Source: Siphonodentalium dalli (Eukaryota; Mollusca; Scaphopoda; Gadilida; Siphonodentaliidae). From it: a DNA stretch of 64,000 bases. A model generated the notes under the pieces. It was not told where the DNA came from. It ran no database searches and saw only the letters and a program-made list of their open reading frames with translations. Shown one piece after another: positions 29,873 through 44,834 of this stretch (its first letter is position 1; the number at the start of each line of letters is the position of its first letter). The translations under genes were made by a program, and so were the position numbers. The stretch lies in contig CP136061.1 in NCBI GenBank assembly GCA_032622095.1, forward strand, positions 16,306,440 to 16,370,439, read 5' to 3'.

Positions 29873-32800
29873 ACATCTACCGAGTAACAGCTACCGAGTA
29901 ACATCTACCGAGTAACAGCTACCGAGTAACATCTACCGAGTAACAGCTACCGAGTAACATCTACCGAGTAACAGCTACCGAGTACAGCTACCGAGTAACA
30001 TCTACCGAGTAACAGCTACCGAGTAACATCTACCGAGTAACATCTACCGAGTAACATCTACCGAGTAACATCTACCGAGTAACATCTACCGAGTAACAGC
30101 TACCGAGTAACATCGACCGAGTAACATCTACCGAGTAACATCGACCGAGTAACATCTACCGAGTAACATCGACCGAGTAACATCGACCGAGTAACATCTA
30201 CCGAGTAACATCTACCGAGTAACATCGACCGAGTAACATCTACCGAGTAACATCGACCAAGTAACATCTACCGAGTAACATCTACCGAGTAACATCTACC
30301 GAGTAACATCTACCGAGTAACATCTACCGAGTAACAGCTACCGAGTAACAGCTACCGAGTAACATCTACCGAGTAACATCTACCGAGTAACATCTACCGA
30401 GTAACAGCTACCGAGTAACAGCTACCGAGTAACATCTACCGAGTAACAGCTACCGAGTAACATCTACCGAGTAACATCTACCGAGTAACATCTACCGAGT
30501 AACATCTACCGAGTAACATCTACCGAGTAACATCTACCGAGTAACAGCTACCGAGTAACATCTACCGAATAACATCTACCGAGTAACATCGACCGAGTAA
30601 CATCGACCGAGTAACATCTACCGAGTAACATCGACCGAGTAACATCTACCGAGTAACATCGACCGAGTAACATCTACACGAGTAACATCTACCGAGTAAC
30701 ATCTACCGAGTAACATCTACCGAGTAACATCTACCGAGTAACAGCTACCGAGTAACATCTACCGAGTAACATCTACCGAGTAACATCTACCGAGTAACAT
30801 CTACCGAGTAACAGCTACCGAGTAACAGCTACCGAGTAACATCTACCGAGTAACATCTACCGAGTAACATCTACCGAGTAACATCTACCGAGTAACATCT
30901 ACCGAGTAACATCTACCGAGTAACAGCTACCGAGTAACATCTACCGAGTAACAGCTACCGAGTAACATCTACCGAGTAACATCTACCGAGTAACATCTAC
31001 CGAGTAACATCTACCGAGTAACATCTACCGAGTAACATCTACCGAGTAACATCTACCGAGTAACAGCTACCGAGTAACATCTACCGAGTAACATCTACCG
31101 AGTAACATCTACCGAGTAACATCTACCGAGTAACATCGACCGAGTAACATCTACCGAGTAACATCTACCGAGTAACATCGACCGAGTAACAGCTACCGAG
31201 TAACATCTACCGAGTAACATCTACCGAGTAACATCTACCGAGTAACATCTACCGAGTAACATCTACCGAGTAACAGCTACCGAGTAACATCTACCGAGTA
31301 ACATCTACCGAGTAACATCTACCGAGTAACATCTACCGAGTAACATCGACCGAGTAACATCTACCGAGTAACATCGACCGAGTAACATCGACCGAGTAAC
31401 ATCGACCGAGTAACATCGACCGAGTAACATCTACCGAGTAACATCTACCGAGTAACATCGACCGAGTAACATCGACCGAGTAACATCGACCGAGTAACAT
31501 CTACCGAGTAACATCTACCGAGTAACATCGACCGAGTAACATCTACCGAGTAACATCGACCGAGTAACATCTACCGAGTAACAGCTACCGAGTAACAGCT
31601 ACCGAGTAACAGCTACCGAGTAACATCTACCGAGTAACAGCTACCGAGTAACAGCTACCGAGTAACAGCTACCGAGTAACATCTACCGAGTAACAGCTAC
31701 CGAGTAACAGCTACCGAGTAACATCTACCGAGTAACATCTACCGAGTAACATCTACCGAGTAACAGCTACCGAGTAACAGCTACCGAGTAACAGCTACCG
31801 AGTAACATCTACCGAGTAACATCTACCGAGTAACATCTACCGAGTAACATCTACCGAGTAACAGCTACCGAGTAACATCTACCGAGTAAAAGCTACCGAG
31901 TAACATCTACCGAGTAACATCTACCGAGTAACATCTACCGAGTAACAGGTACCGAGTAACATCTACCGAGTAACAGCTACCGAGTAACAGCTACCGAGTA
32001 ACATCTACCGAGTAACATCTACCGAGTAACATCTACCGAGTAACATCTACCGAGTAACAGCTACCGAGTAACATCTACCGAGTAACATCTACCGAGTAAC
32101 AGCTACCTAGTAACATCTACCGAGTAACATCTACCGAGTAACAGCTACCGAGTAACATCTACCGAGTAACATCTACCGAGTAACAGCTACCGAGTAACAG
32201 CTACCGAGTAACATCTACCGAGTAACAGCTACCGAGTAACAGGTACCGAGTAACATCTACCGAGTATAACATCTACCGAGTAACATCTACCGAGTAACAG
32301 GTACCGAGTAACATCTACCGAGTAACATCTACCGAGTATAACATCTACCGAGTAACATCTACCGAGTAACATCTACCGAGTAACATCTACCGAGTAACAT
32401 CTACCGAGTAACAGCTACCGAGTAACAGGTACCGAGTAACAGCTACCGAGTAACATCTACCGAGTAACATCTACCGAGTAACATCTACCGAGTAACATCT
32501 ACCGAGTAACAGGTACCGAGTAACATCTACCGAGTAACAGGTACCGAGTAACAGCTACCGAGTAACATCTACCGAGTAACAGCTACCGAGTAACAGCTAC
32601 CGAGTAACATCTACCGAGTAACATCTACCGAGTAACAGGTACCGAGTAACAGCTACCGAGTAACATCTACCGAGTAACAGCTACCGAGTAACAGGTACCG
32701 AGTAACAGCTACCGAGTAACAGGTACCGAGTAACAGCTACCGAGTAACATCTACCGAGTAACAGCTACCGAGTAACAGGTACCGAGTAACAGCTACCGAG

Positions 32801-33893
32801 TAACATCTACCGAGTAACAGCTACCGAGTAACAGCTACCGAGTAACAGCTACCGAGTAACAGCTACCGAGTAACATCTACCGAGTAACAGCTACCGAGTA
32901 ACAGCTACCGAGTAACATCTACCGAGTAACAGGTACCGAGTAACATCTACCGAGTAACAGCTACCGAGTAACAGCTACCGAGTAACAGCTACCGAGTAAC
33001 ATCTACCGAGTAACAGCTACCGAGTAACAGCTACCGAGTAACATCTACCGAGTAACAGGTACCGAGTAACATCTACCGAGTAACAGGTACCGAGTAACAT
33101 CTACCGAGTAACATCTACCGAGTAACATCTACCGAGTAACATCTACCGAGTAACATCTACCGAGTAACATCTACCGAGTAACAGCTACCGAGTAACAGGT
33201 ACCGAGTAACAGCTACCGAGTAACAGGTACCGAGTAACAGGTACCGAGTAACATCTACCGAGTAACAGGTACCGAGTAACAGGTACCGAGTAACATCTAC
33301 CGAGTAACAGGTACCGAGTAACATCTACCGAGTAACATCTACCGAGTAACATCTACCGAGTAACATCTACCGAGTAACATCTACCGAGTAACATCTACCG
33401 AGTAACATCTACCGAGTAACAGCTACCGAGTAACAGGTACCGAGTAACATCTACCGAGTAACAGGTACCGAGTAACATCTACCGAGTAACATCTACCGAG
33501 TAACATCTACCGAGTAACATCTACCGAGTAACATCTACCGAGTAACAGGTACCGAGTAACATCTACCGAGTAACATCTACCGAGTAACAGCTACCGAGTA
33601 ACATCTACCGAGTAACAGCTACCGAGTAACAGCTACCGAGTAACATCTACCGAGTAACAGCTACCGAGTAACAGGTACCGAGTAACAGCTACCGAGTAAC
33701 AGGTACCGAGTAACAGCTACCGAGTAACAGGTACCGAGTAACAGCTACCGAGTAACAGCTACCGAGTAACAGGTACCGAGTAACAGCTACCGAGTAACAG
33801 GTACCGAGTAACAGCTACCGAGTAACAGGTACCGAGTAACAGCTACCGAGTAACAGGTACCGAGTAACAGCTACCGAGTAACAGCTACCGAGT
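29873..33893. repeat. 14-bp satellite, first segment (about 287 units)
   Basis: Consensus unit ACCGAGTAACA plus a variable triplet. To about 31940 the triplets are TCT, GCT and TCG, with TCG units concentrated at about 30110-30670 and 31130-31565. GGT units first appear near 31945 and become common to the end of the segment. Sporadic variants include ACCGAGTATAACA (2-bp insertion, near 32262 and 32333), CTACACGAG (30675), GACCAAG (30255), ACCGAATAA (30565) and ACCTAG (32106). The segment ends at the LINE insertion. Confidence 0.98.
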
Positions 33894-34660
33894 AATAATA
33901 ATAATAATGTATAGCATTTTTAAAGCGCCTTATCCCATGAGGCCCAAAGCGCTCAATGATACAACAGATGACCGAGCTCCAGCACATTTAAACACATATA
34001 CGCATGTACACACAAACAATAACTACAATGAAATAAATCAAACAATTCATATACAAATCAGGATGAAGGCTGTGTGTATTGTATAAAACAATGCAGGAAA
34101 TGTGTGCTCAGCTTTGGTCGTCGTCGTTGCCATAGTGAAGTTTAAACAGATACGTTTTGAGTTCTGTTTTGAAAGAGTCCAAAGTAGCAAAATTCCTAAG
34201 TGTAAGCGGGAGTGAATTCCAAAGGTTTGGGCCGTAGCATTCAAAAGATCGACGACCATAATTAACAAGGTCACGTTTGGGGACAGCAAGTAATATTTTA
34301 TCAGCTGACCTTAAGCCTGGTTTACCAGGTACATAGCATGAAAGAAGAGATTCGATATATACAGGGAGGGGCGAGAGACAGTCAAATTTCTTACAACATA
34401 AGACAGCAATTTTATAGTCAATGCGGGCTTGAATTGGTAGCCAGTGCAGTTCTTTGAACATTGGTGTCAGGTCAGAAAATTTAGGCTTCTTAAGAATCAC
34501 ACGAGCAGCAATGTTCATCATACGTTGAAGTTTATCAATTTCTGTCTTTGGTAAGCCAGCCAGAAGTGGGTTACAGTAGTCAATCTTGGAAAGAACAAAT
34601 GACGAAACAAGAGTTTTAGCAGCATCGGTGGTTATGAATGGCCTGATGTGAGAAATTCCG
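33894..34660 (-). mobile_element. 5'-truncated LINE 3' end inserted in the satellite
   Basis: The element lies on the minus strand. Its 3' tail is a TAA/ATT triplet run (33894-33908). Just inside are GAGCGCTTTGGGCCTCATGG and GGCGCTTTAAAAATGCTAT, typical of the 3' UTR of CR1/L2-group LINEs in marine animals. The 5' edge is a truncation within the reverse-transcriptase ORF at 34660. Outside it the satellite resumes in register: ACCGAGTAA on the left and AGGTACCGAG on the right, with about one host base missing between them. No target duplication is evident. Such 5' truncation is the usual outcome of target-primed reverse transcription. Confidence 0.9.
34108..34660 (-). CDS. LINE ORF2 C-terminal fragment (partial, intact frame)
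   Basis: On the minus strand an uninterrupted frame of about 183 codons runs from the truncated 5' edge to a stop at 34108. It reads SHIRPFITTDAAKTLVSSFV, then LSKIDYCNPLLAGLP, KLQRMMNIAARVI, LHWLPIQARIDYKI, LRSADKILLAVPK, then YGRRSFECYGPNLWNSLP and FKTELKTYLF. The boxes DYCN-LL-GLP, LQ-x-x-N-AAR, LHWLPI-x-x-RI, G-R-SF-x-x-x-GP-x-LWN-LP and FK-x-LKTYLF are the well-known C-terminal signature of CR1/L2-like non-LTR retrotransposon ORF2. The region lies after the polymerase palm, so the copy has no catalytic residues. The absence of stops or frameshifts suggests a young insertion. An internal ATG at 34521 is not the true start. Confidence 0.92.
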
Positions 34661-37600
34661 AGGTACCGAGTAACATCTACCGAGTAACAGCTACCGAGTA
34701 ACAGGTACCGAGTAACAGCTACCGAGTAACATCTACCGAGTAACAGCTACCGAGTAACAGGTACCGAGTAACATCTACCGAGTAACATCTACCGAGTAAC
34801 ATCTACCGAGTAACATATACCGAGTAACAGGTACCGAGTAACAGCTACCGAGTAACAGGTACCGAGTAACAGCTACCGAGTAACATCTACCGAGTAACAG
34901 GTACCGAGTAACAGGTACCGAGTAACAGCTACCGAGTAACAGGTACCGAGTAACAGCTACCGAGTAACAGCTACCGAGTAACAGGTACCGAGTAACAGCT
35001 ACCGAGTAACAGCTACCGAGTAACAGCTACCGAGTAACAGCTACCGAGTAACAGCTACCGAGTAACAGGTACCGAGTAACAGCTACCGAGTAACAGGTAC
35101 CGAGTAACAGCTACCGAGTAACAGCTACCGAGTAACAGGTACCGAGTAACAGCTACCGAGTAACAGGTACCGAGTAACATCTACCGAGTAACATCTACCG
35201 AGTAACATCTACCGAGTAACAGCTACCGAGTAACATCTACCGAGTAACATCTACCGAGTAACATCTACCGAGTAACATCTACCGAGTAACATCTACCGAG
35301 TAACAGCTACCGAGTAACATCTACCGAGTAACATCTACCGAGTAACAGCTACCGAGTAACAGGTACCGAGTAACATCTACCGAGTAACAGCTACCGAGTA
35401 ACATCTACCGAGTAACATCTACCGAGTAACAGCTACCGAGTAACATCTACCGAGTAACATCTACCGAGTAACATCTACCGAGTAACAGGTACCGAGTAAC
35501 ATCTACCGAGTAACAGCTACCGAGTAACATCTACCGAGTAACATCTACCGAGTAACAGGTACCGAGTAACATCTACCGAGTAACAGGTACCGAGTAACAT
35601 CTACCGAGTAACAGCTACCGAGTAACAGGTACCGAGTAACATCTACCGAGTAACAGGTACCGAGTAACATCTACCGAGTAACATCTACCGAGTAACAGGT
35701 ACCGAGTAACATCTACCGAGTAACAGGTACCGAGTAACATCTACCGAGTAACATCTACCGAGTAACAGGTACCGAGTAACATCTACCGAGTAACATCTAC
35801 CGAGTAACATCTACCGAGTAACAGCTACCGAGTAACATCTACCGAGTAACATCTACCGAGTAACATCTACCGAGTAACATCTACCGAGTAACATCTACCG
35901 AGTAACAGGTACCGAGTAACATCTACCGAGTAACATCTACCGAGTAACATCTACCGAGTAACATCTACCGAGTAACATCTACCGAGTAACATCTACCGAG
36001 TAACAGCTACCGAGTAACATCTACCGAGTAACAGCTACCGAGTAACAGCTACCGAGTAACATCTACCGAGTAACATCTACCGAGTAACAGGTACCGAGTA
36101 ACATCTACCGAGTAACAGCTACCGAGTAACAGGTACCGAGTAACATCTACCGAGTAACATCTACCGAGTAACAGCTACCGAGTAACAGGTACCGAGTAAC
36201 ATCTACCGAGTAACAGGTACCGAGTAACATCTACCGAGTAACATCTACCGAGTAACAGGTACCGAGTAACATCTACCGAGTAACAGGTACCGAGTAACAG
36301 CTACCGAGTAACATCTACCGAGTAACATCTACCGAGTAACATCTACCGAGTAACATCTACCGAGTAACATCTACCGAGTAACAGGTACCGAGTAACATCT
36401 ACCGAGTAACATCTACCGAGTAACATCTACCGAGTAACAGCTACCGAGTAACATCTACCGAGTAACAGGTACCGAGTAACATCTACCGAGTAACATCTAC
36501 CGAGTAACATCTACCGAGTAACAGGTACCGAGTAACATCTACCGAGTAACAGGTACCGAGTAACATCTACCGAGTAACATCTACCGAGTAACAGGTACCG
36601 AGTAACATCTACCGAGTAACAGGTACCGAGTAACAGCTACCGAGTAACATCTACCGAGTAACATCTACCGAGTAACATCTACCGAGTAACATCTACCGAG
36701 TAACATCTACCGAGTAACAGGTACCGAGTAACATCTACCGAGTAACATCTACCGAGTAACATCTACCGAGTAACAGCTACCGAGTAACATCTACCGAGTA
36801 ACAGGTACCGAGTAACAGGTACCGAGTAACATCTACCGAGTAACAGGTACCGAGTAACATCTACCGAGTAACATCTACCGAGTAACAGCTACCGAGTAAC
36901 AGGTACCGAGTAACATCTACCGAGTAACAGGTACCGAGTAACATCTACCGAGTAACATCTACCGAGTAACAGGTACCGAGTAACATCTACCGAGTAACAG
37001 GTACCGAGTAACAGCTACCGAGTAACATCTACCGAGTAACATCTACCGAGTAACATCTACCGAGTAACATCTACCGAGTAACAGCTACCGAGTAACATCT
37101 ACCGAGTAACATCTACCGAGTAACAGCTACCGAGTAACATCTACCGAGTAACAGGTACCGAGTAACATCTACCGAGTAACATCTACCGAGTAACATCTAC
37201 CGAGTAACATCTACCGAGTAACATCTACCGAGTAACAGGTACCGAGTAACATCTACCGAGTAACATCTACCGAGTAACATCTACCGAGTAACAGCTACCG
37301 AGTAACATCTACCGAGTAACAGGTACCGAGTAACATCTACCGAGTAACATCTACCGAGTAACATCTACCGAGTAACAGGTACCGAGTAACATCTACCGAG
37401 TAACAGGTACCGAGTAACATCTACCGAGTAACATCTACCGAGTAACAGCTACCGAGTAACATCTACCGAGTAACAGCTACCGAGTAACAGCTACCGAGTA
37501 ACAGCTACCGAGTAACAGGTACCGAGTAACAGGTACCGAGTAACATCTACCGAGTAACATCTACCGAGTAACATCTACCGAGTAACAGGTACCGAGTAAC

Positions 37601-40600
37601 ATCTACCGAGTAACATCTACCGAGTAACATCTACCGAGTAACATCTACCGAGTAACATCTACCGAGTAACAGGTACCGAGTAACATCTACCGAGTAACAG
37701 GTACCGAGTAACATCTACCGAGTAACATCTACCGAGTAACAGGTACCGAGTAACAGGTACCGAGTAACAGGTACCGAGTAACATCTACCGAGTAACATCG
37801 ACCGAGTAACATCGACCGAGTAACAGGTACCGAGTAACAGGTACCGAGTAACAGCTACCGAGTAACAGCTACCGAGTAACATCTACCGAGTAACATCTAC
37901 CGAGTAACATATACCGAGTAACATCTACCGAGTAACAGGTACCGAGTAACATCGACCGAGTAACATCTACCGAGTAACATCTACCGAGTAACAGGTACCG
38001 AGTAACATCGACCGAGTAACATCTACCGAGTAACAGGTACCGAGTAACATCTACCGAGTAACAGCTACCGAGTAACATCTACCGAGTAACAGGTACCGAG
38101 TAACAGGTACCGAGTAACAGCTACCGAGTAACATCTACCGAGTAACAGCTACCGAGTAACATCTACCGAGTAACATCTACCGAGTAACATCTACCGAGTA
38201 ACATCTACCGAGTAACATCTACCGAGTAACATCTACCGAGTAACAGGTACCGAGTAACATCTACCGAGTAACATCTACCGAGTAACATCTACCGAGTAAC
38301 AGCTACCGAGTAACATCTACCGAGTAACAGGTACCGAGTAACATCTACCGAGTAACATCTACCGAGTAACATCTACCGAGTAACAGGTACCGAGTAACAT
38401 CTACCGAGTAACAGGTACCGAGTAACATCTACCGAGTAACATCTACCGAGTAACAGCTACCGAGTAACATCTACCGAGTAACAGCTACCGAGTAACAGCT
38501 ACCGAGTAACAGCTACCGAGTAACAGGTACCGAGTAACAGGTACCGAGTAACATCTACCGAGTAACATCTACCGAGTAACAGGTACCGAGTAACATCTAC
38601 CGAGTAACATCTACCGAGTAACAGGTACCGAGTAACAGCTACCGAGTAACATCTACCGAGTAACATCTACCGAGTAACAGCTACCGAGTAACAGCTACCG
38701 AGTAACATCTACCGAGTAACATCTACCGAGTAACATCTACCGAGTAACAGCTACCGAGTAACATCTACCGAGTAACATCTACCGAGTAACATCTACCGAG
38801 TAACATCTACCGAGTAACAGGTACCGAGTAACATCTACCGAGTAACATCTACCGAGTAACATCTACCGAGTAACAGGTACCGAGTAACATCTACCGAGTA
38901 ACATCTACCGAGTAACAGGTACCGAGTAACATCTACCGAGTAACATCTACCGAGTAACATCTACCGAGTAACATCTACCGAGTAACATCTACCGAGTAAC
39001 AGGTACCGAGTAACATCTACCGAGTAACAGGTACCGAGTAACATCTACCGAGTAACAGGTACCGAGTAACATCTACCGAGTAACATCTACCGAGTAACAT
39101 CTACCGAGTAACATCTACCGAGTAACATCTACCGAGTAACATCTACCGAGTAACATCTACCGAGTAACAGGTACCGAGTAACATCTACCGAGTAACATCT
39201 ACCGAGTAACATCTACCGAGTAACATCTACCGAGTAACAGGTACCGAGTAACATCTACCGAGTAACATATACCGAGTAACAGGTACCGAGTAACAGCTAC
39301 CGAGTAACATCTACCGAGTAACAACTACCGAGTAACAGCTACCGAGTAACATCTACCGAGTAACAGGTACCGAGTAACAGCTACCGAGTAACATCTACCG
39401 AGTAACAGGTACCGAGTAACATCTACCGAGTAACAGGTACCGAGTAACAGGTACCGAGTAACATCTACCGAGTAACAGGTACCGAGTAACATCTACCGAG
39501 TAACAGGTACCGAGTAACAGCTACCGAGTAACATCTACCGAGTAACAACTACCGAGTAACAGCTACCGAGTAACATCTACCGAGTAACAGGTACCGAGTA
39601 ACATCTACCGAGTAACAACTACCGAGTAACAGCTACCGAGTAACAGCTACCGAGTAACAGGTACCGAGTAACATCTACCGAGTAACATCTACCGAGTAAC
39701 ATCTACCGAGTAACATCTACCGAGTAACAGGTACCGAGTAACATCTACCGAGTAACATCTACCGAGTAACATCTACCGAGTAACATCTACCGAGTAACAG
39801 GTACCGAGTAACAGCTACCGAGTAACATCTACCGAGTAACATCTACCGAGTAACAGCTACCGAGTAACAGGTACCGAGTAACAGCTACCGAGTAACATCT
39901 ACCGATTAACATCTACCGAGTAACATCTACCGAGTAACATCTACCGAGTAACAGGTACCGAGTAACATCTACCGAGTAACAGGTACCGAGTAACATCTAC
40001 CGAGTAACATCTACCGAGTAACATCTACCGAGTAACATCTACCGATTAACATCTACCGAGTAACATCTACCGAGTAACAGGTACCGAGTAACATCTACCG
40101 AGTAACATCTACCGAGTAACATCTACCGAGTAACATCTACCGAGTATAACATCTACCGAGTAACATCTACCGAGTAACAGGTACCGAGTAACATCTACCG
40201 AGTAACATCTACCGAGTAACATCTACCGAGTAACATCTACCGAGTAACATCTACCGAGTAACAGGTACCGAGTAACAGCTACCGAGTAACATCTACCGAG
40301 TAACATCTACCGAGTAACAGCTACCGAGTAACAGGTACCGAGTAACAGCTACCGAGTAACATCTACCGAGTAACATCTACCGAGTAACATCTACCGAGTA
40401 ACATCTACCGAGTAACAGGTACCGAGTAACATCTACCGAGTAACAGGTACCGAGTAACATCTACCGAGTAACAGGTACCGAGTAACATCTACCGAGTAAC
40501 ATCTACCGAGTAACAGGTACCGAGTAACATCCACCGAGTAACAGCTACCGAGTAACATCTACCGAGTAACATCTACCGAGTAACATCTACCGAGTAACAG

Positions 40601-43600
40601 GTACCGAGTAACATCTACCGAGTAACAGGTACCGAGTAACATCTACCGAGTAACAGGTACCGAGTAACATCTACCGAGTAACAGGTACCGAGTAACATCT
40701 ACCGAGTAACATCTACCGAGTAACAGGTACCGAGTAACATCTACCGAGTAACATCTACCGAGTAACATCTACCGAGTAACAGGTACCGAGTAACATCTAC
40801 CGAGTAACATCTACCGAGTAACATCTACCGAGTAACATCTACCGAGTAACATCTACCGAGTAACAGCTACCGAGTAACATCTACCGAGTAACATCTACCG
40901 AGTAACATCTACCGAGTAACATCTACCGAGTAACATCTACCGAGTAACATCTACCGAGTAACATCTACCGAGTAACATCTACCGAGTAACATCTACCGAG
41001 TAACAGCTACCGAGTAACAGCTACCGAGTAACATCTACCGAGTAACATCTACCGAGTAACAGCTACCGAGTAACATCTACCGAGTAACATCTACCGAGTA
41101 ACAGGTACCGAGTAACATCTACCGAGTAACAGGTACCGAGTAACATCTACCGAGTAACAGGTACCGAGTAACAGGTACCGAGTAACATCCACCGAGTAAC
41201 ATCTACCGAGTAACATCGACCGAGTAACATCTACCGAGTAACATCTACCGAGTAACATCGACCGAGTAACATCGACCGAGTAACATCGACCGAGTAACAT
41301 CGACCGAGTAACATCTACCGAGTAACATCTACCGAGTAACATCGACCGAGTAACAGCTACCGAGTAACATCTACCGAGTAACATCTACCGAGTAACAGCT
41401 ACCTAGTAACATCTACCGAGTAACATCTACCGAGTAACAGCTACCGAGTAACATCTACCGAGTAACATCTACCGAGTAACAGCTACCGAGTAACAGCTAC
41501 CGAGTAACATCTACCGAGTAACAGCTACCGAGTAACAGGTACCGAGTAACATCTACCGAGTATAACATCTACCGAGTAACATCTACCGAGTAACAGGTAC
41601 CGAGTAACATCTACCGAGTATAACATCTACCGAGTATAACATCTACCGAGTAACATCTACCGAGTAACATCTACCGAGTAACATCTACCGAGTAACATCT
41701 ACCGAGTAACAGGTACCGAGTAACAGCTACCGAGTAACAGCTACCGAGTAACATCTACCGAGTAACATCTACCGAGTAACATCTACCGAGTAACAGGTAC
41801 CGAGTAACATCTACCGAGTAACATCTACCGAGTAACAGGTACCGAGTAACAGCTACCGAGTAACATCTACCGAGTAACAGCTACCGAGTAACAGGTACCG
41901 AGTAACAGCTACCGAGTAACAGGTACCGAGTAACAGGTACCGAGTAACATCTACCGAGTAACAGGTACCGAGTAACATCTACCGAGTAACATCTACCGAG
42001 TAACAGCTACCGAGTAACATCTACCGAGTAACAGCTACCGAGTAACAGGTACCGAGTAACAGCTACCGAGTAACAGGTACCGAGTAACAGCTACCGAGTA
42101 ACATCTACCGAGTAACATCTACCGAGTAACATCTACCGAGTAACATCTACCGAGTAACAGCTACCGAGTAACATCTACCGAGTAACAGCTACCGAGTAAC
42201 ATCTACCGAGTAACATCTACCGAGTAACAGGTACCGAGTAACATCTACCGAGTAACAGCTACCGAGTAACATCTACCGAGTAACAGCTACCGAGTAACAT
42301 CTACCGAGTAACAGGTACCGAGTAACAGGTACCGAGTAACAGGTACCGAGTAACATCTACCGAGTAACATCTACCGAGTAACAGCTACCGAGTAACATCT
42401 ACCTAGTAACAGGTACCGAGTAACAGCTACCGAGTAACAGCTACCGAGTAACAGGTACCGAGTAACAGCTACCGAGTAACATCTACCGAGTAACAGGTAC
42501 CGAGTAACAGGTACCGAGTAACATCTACCGAGTAACAGGTACCGAGTAACATCTACCGAGTAACATCTACCGAGTAACAGCTACCGAGTAACATCTACCG
42601 AGTAACAGCTACCGAGTAACAGGTACCGAGTAACAGCTACCGAGTAACAGGTACCGAGTAACATCTACCGAGTAACATCTACCGAGTAACATCTACCGAG
42701 TAACAGGTACCGAGTAACAGCTACCGAGTAACATCTACCGAGTAACATCTACCGAGTAACATCTACCGAGTAACATCTACCGAGTAACAGCTACCGAGTA
42801 ACATCTACCGAGTAACAGCTACCGAGTAACAGGTACCGAGTAACAGCTACCGAGTAACAGCTACCGAGTAACAGGTACCGAGTAACAGCTACCGAGTAAC
42901 ATCTACCGAGTAACAGCTACCGAGTAACAGGTACCGAGTAACAGCTACCGAGTAACAGGTACCGAGTAACAGGTACCGAGTAACATCTACCGAGTAACAG
43001 GTACCGAGTAACATCTACCGAGTAACATCTACCGAGTAACAGCTACCGAGTAACAGCTACCGAGTAACATCTACCGAGTAACAGCTACCGAGTAACAGGT
43101 ACCGAGTAACATCTACCGAGTAACATCTACCGAGTAACATCTACCGAGTAACATCTACCGAGTAACATCTACCGAGTAACAGCTACCGAGTAACATCTAC
43201 CGAGTAACAGGTACCGAGTAACAGGTACCGAGTAACAGCTACCGAGTAACAGGTACCGAGTAACATCTACCGAGTAACATCTACCGAGTAACATCTACCG
43301 AGTAACAGGTACCGAGTAACATCTACCGAGTAACATCTACCGAGTAACAGGTACCGAGTAACATCTACCGAGTAACATCTACCGAGTAACATCTACCGAG
43401 TAACAGCTACCGAGTAACATCTACCGAGTAACATCTACCGAGTAACAGGTACCGAGTAACATCTACCGAGTAACATCTACCGAGTAACAGCTACCGAGTA
43501 ACAGCTACCGAGTATAACATCTACCGAGTAACATCTACCGAGTAACATCTACCGAGTAACATCTACCGAGTAACAGGTACCGAGTAACATCTACCGAGTA

Positions 43601-44834
43601 ACATCTACCGAGTAACATCTACCGAGTAACAGGTACCGAGTAACATCTACCGAGTAACATCTACCGAGTAACAGCTACCGAGTAACATCTACCGAGTAAC
43701 AGCTACCGAGTAACAGGTACCGAGTAACAGCTACCGAGTAACAGGTACCGAGTAACAGGTACCGAGTAACATCTACCGAGTAACATCTACCGAGTAACAG
43801 GTACCGAGTAACATCTACCGAGTAACATCTACCGAGTAACAGGTACCGAGTAACAGGTACCGAGTAACAGCTACCGAGTAACATCTACCGAGTAACAGCT
43901 ACCGAGTAACAGCTACCGAGTAACATCTACCGAGTAACATCTACCGAGTAACATCTACCGAGTAACAGCTACCGAGTAACATCTACCGAGTAACATCTAC
44001 CGAGTAACAGGTACCGAGTAACATCTACCGAGTAACATCTACCGAGTAACATCTACCGAGTAACATATACCGAGTAACAGGTACCGAGTAACAGCTACCG
44101 AGTAACATCTACCGAGTAACAGGTACCGAGTAACATCTACCGAGTAACATCTACCGAGTAACATCTACCGAGTAACATCTACCGAGTAACAGGTACCGAG
44201 TAACAGCTACCGAGTAACATCTACCGAGTAACAACTACCGAGTAACAGCTACCGAGTAACAGCTACCGAGTAACATCTACCGAGTAACATCTACCGAGTA
44301 ACAGGTACCGAGTAACATCTACCGAGTAACATCTACCGAGTAACAGGTACCGAGTAACATCTACCGAGTAACATCTACCGAGTAACAGGTACCGAGTAAC
44401 AGGTACCGAGTAACAGCTACCGAGTAACATCTACCGAGTAACAGCTACCGAGTAACATCTACCGAGTAACATCTACCGAGTAACATCTACCGAGTAACAG
44501 CTACCGAGTAACAGCTACCGAGTAACAGGTACCGAGTAACATCTACCGAGTAACATCTACCGAGTAACATCTACCGAGTAACATCTACCGAGTAACAGGT
44601 ACCGAGTAACATCTACCGAGTAACATCTACCGAGTAACATCTACCGAGTAACATCTACCGAGTAACAGGTACCGAGTAACATCTACCGAGTAACATCTAC
44701 CGAGTAACATCTACCGAGTAACATCTACCGAGTAACATCTACCGAGTAACAGGTACCGAGTAACAGCTACCGAGTAACATCTACCGAGTAACAGGTACCG
44801 AGTAACATCTACCGAGTAACATCTACCGAGTAAC

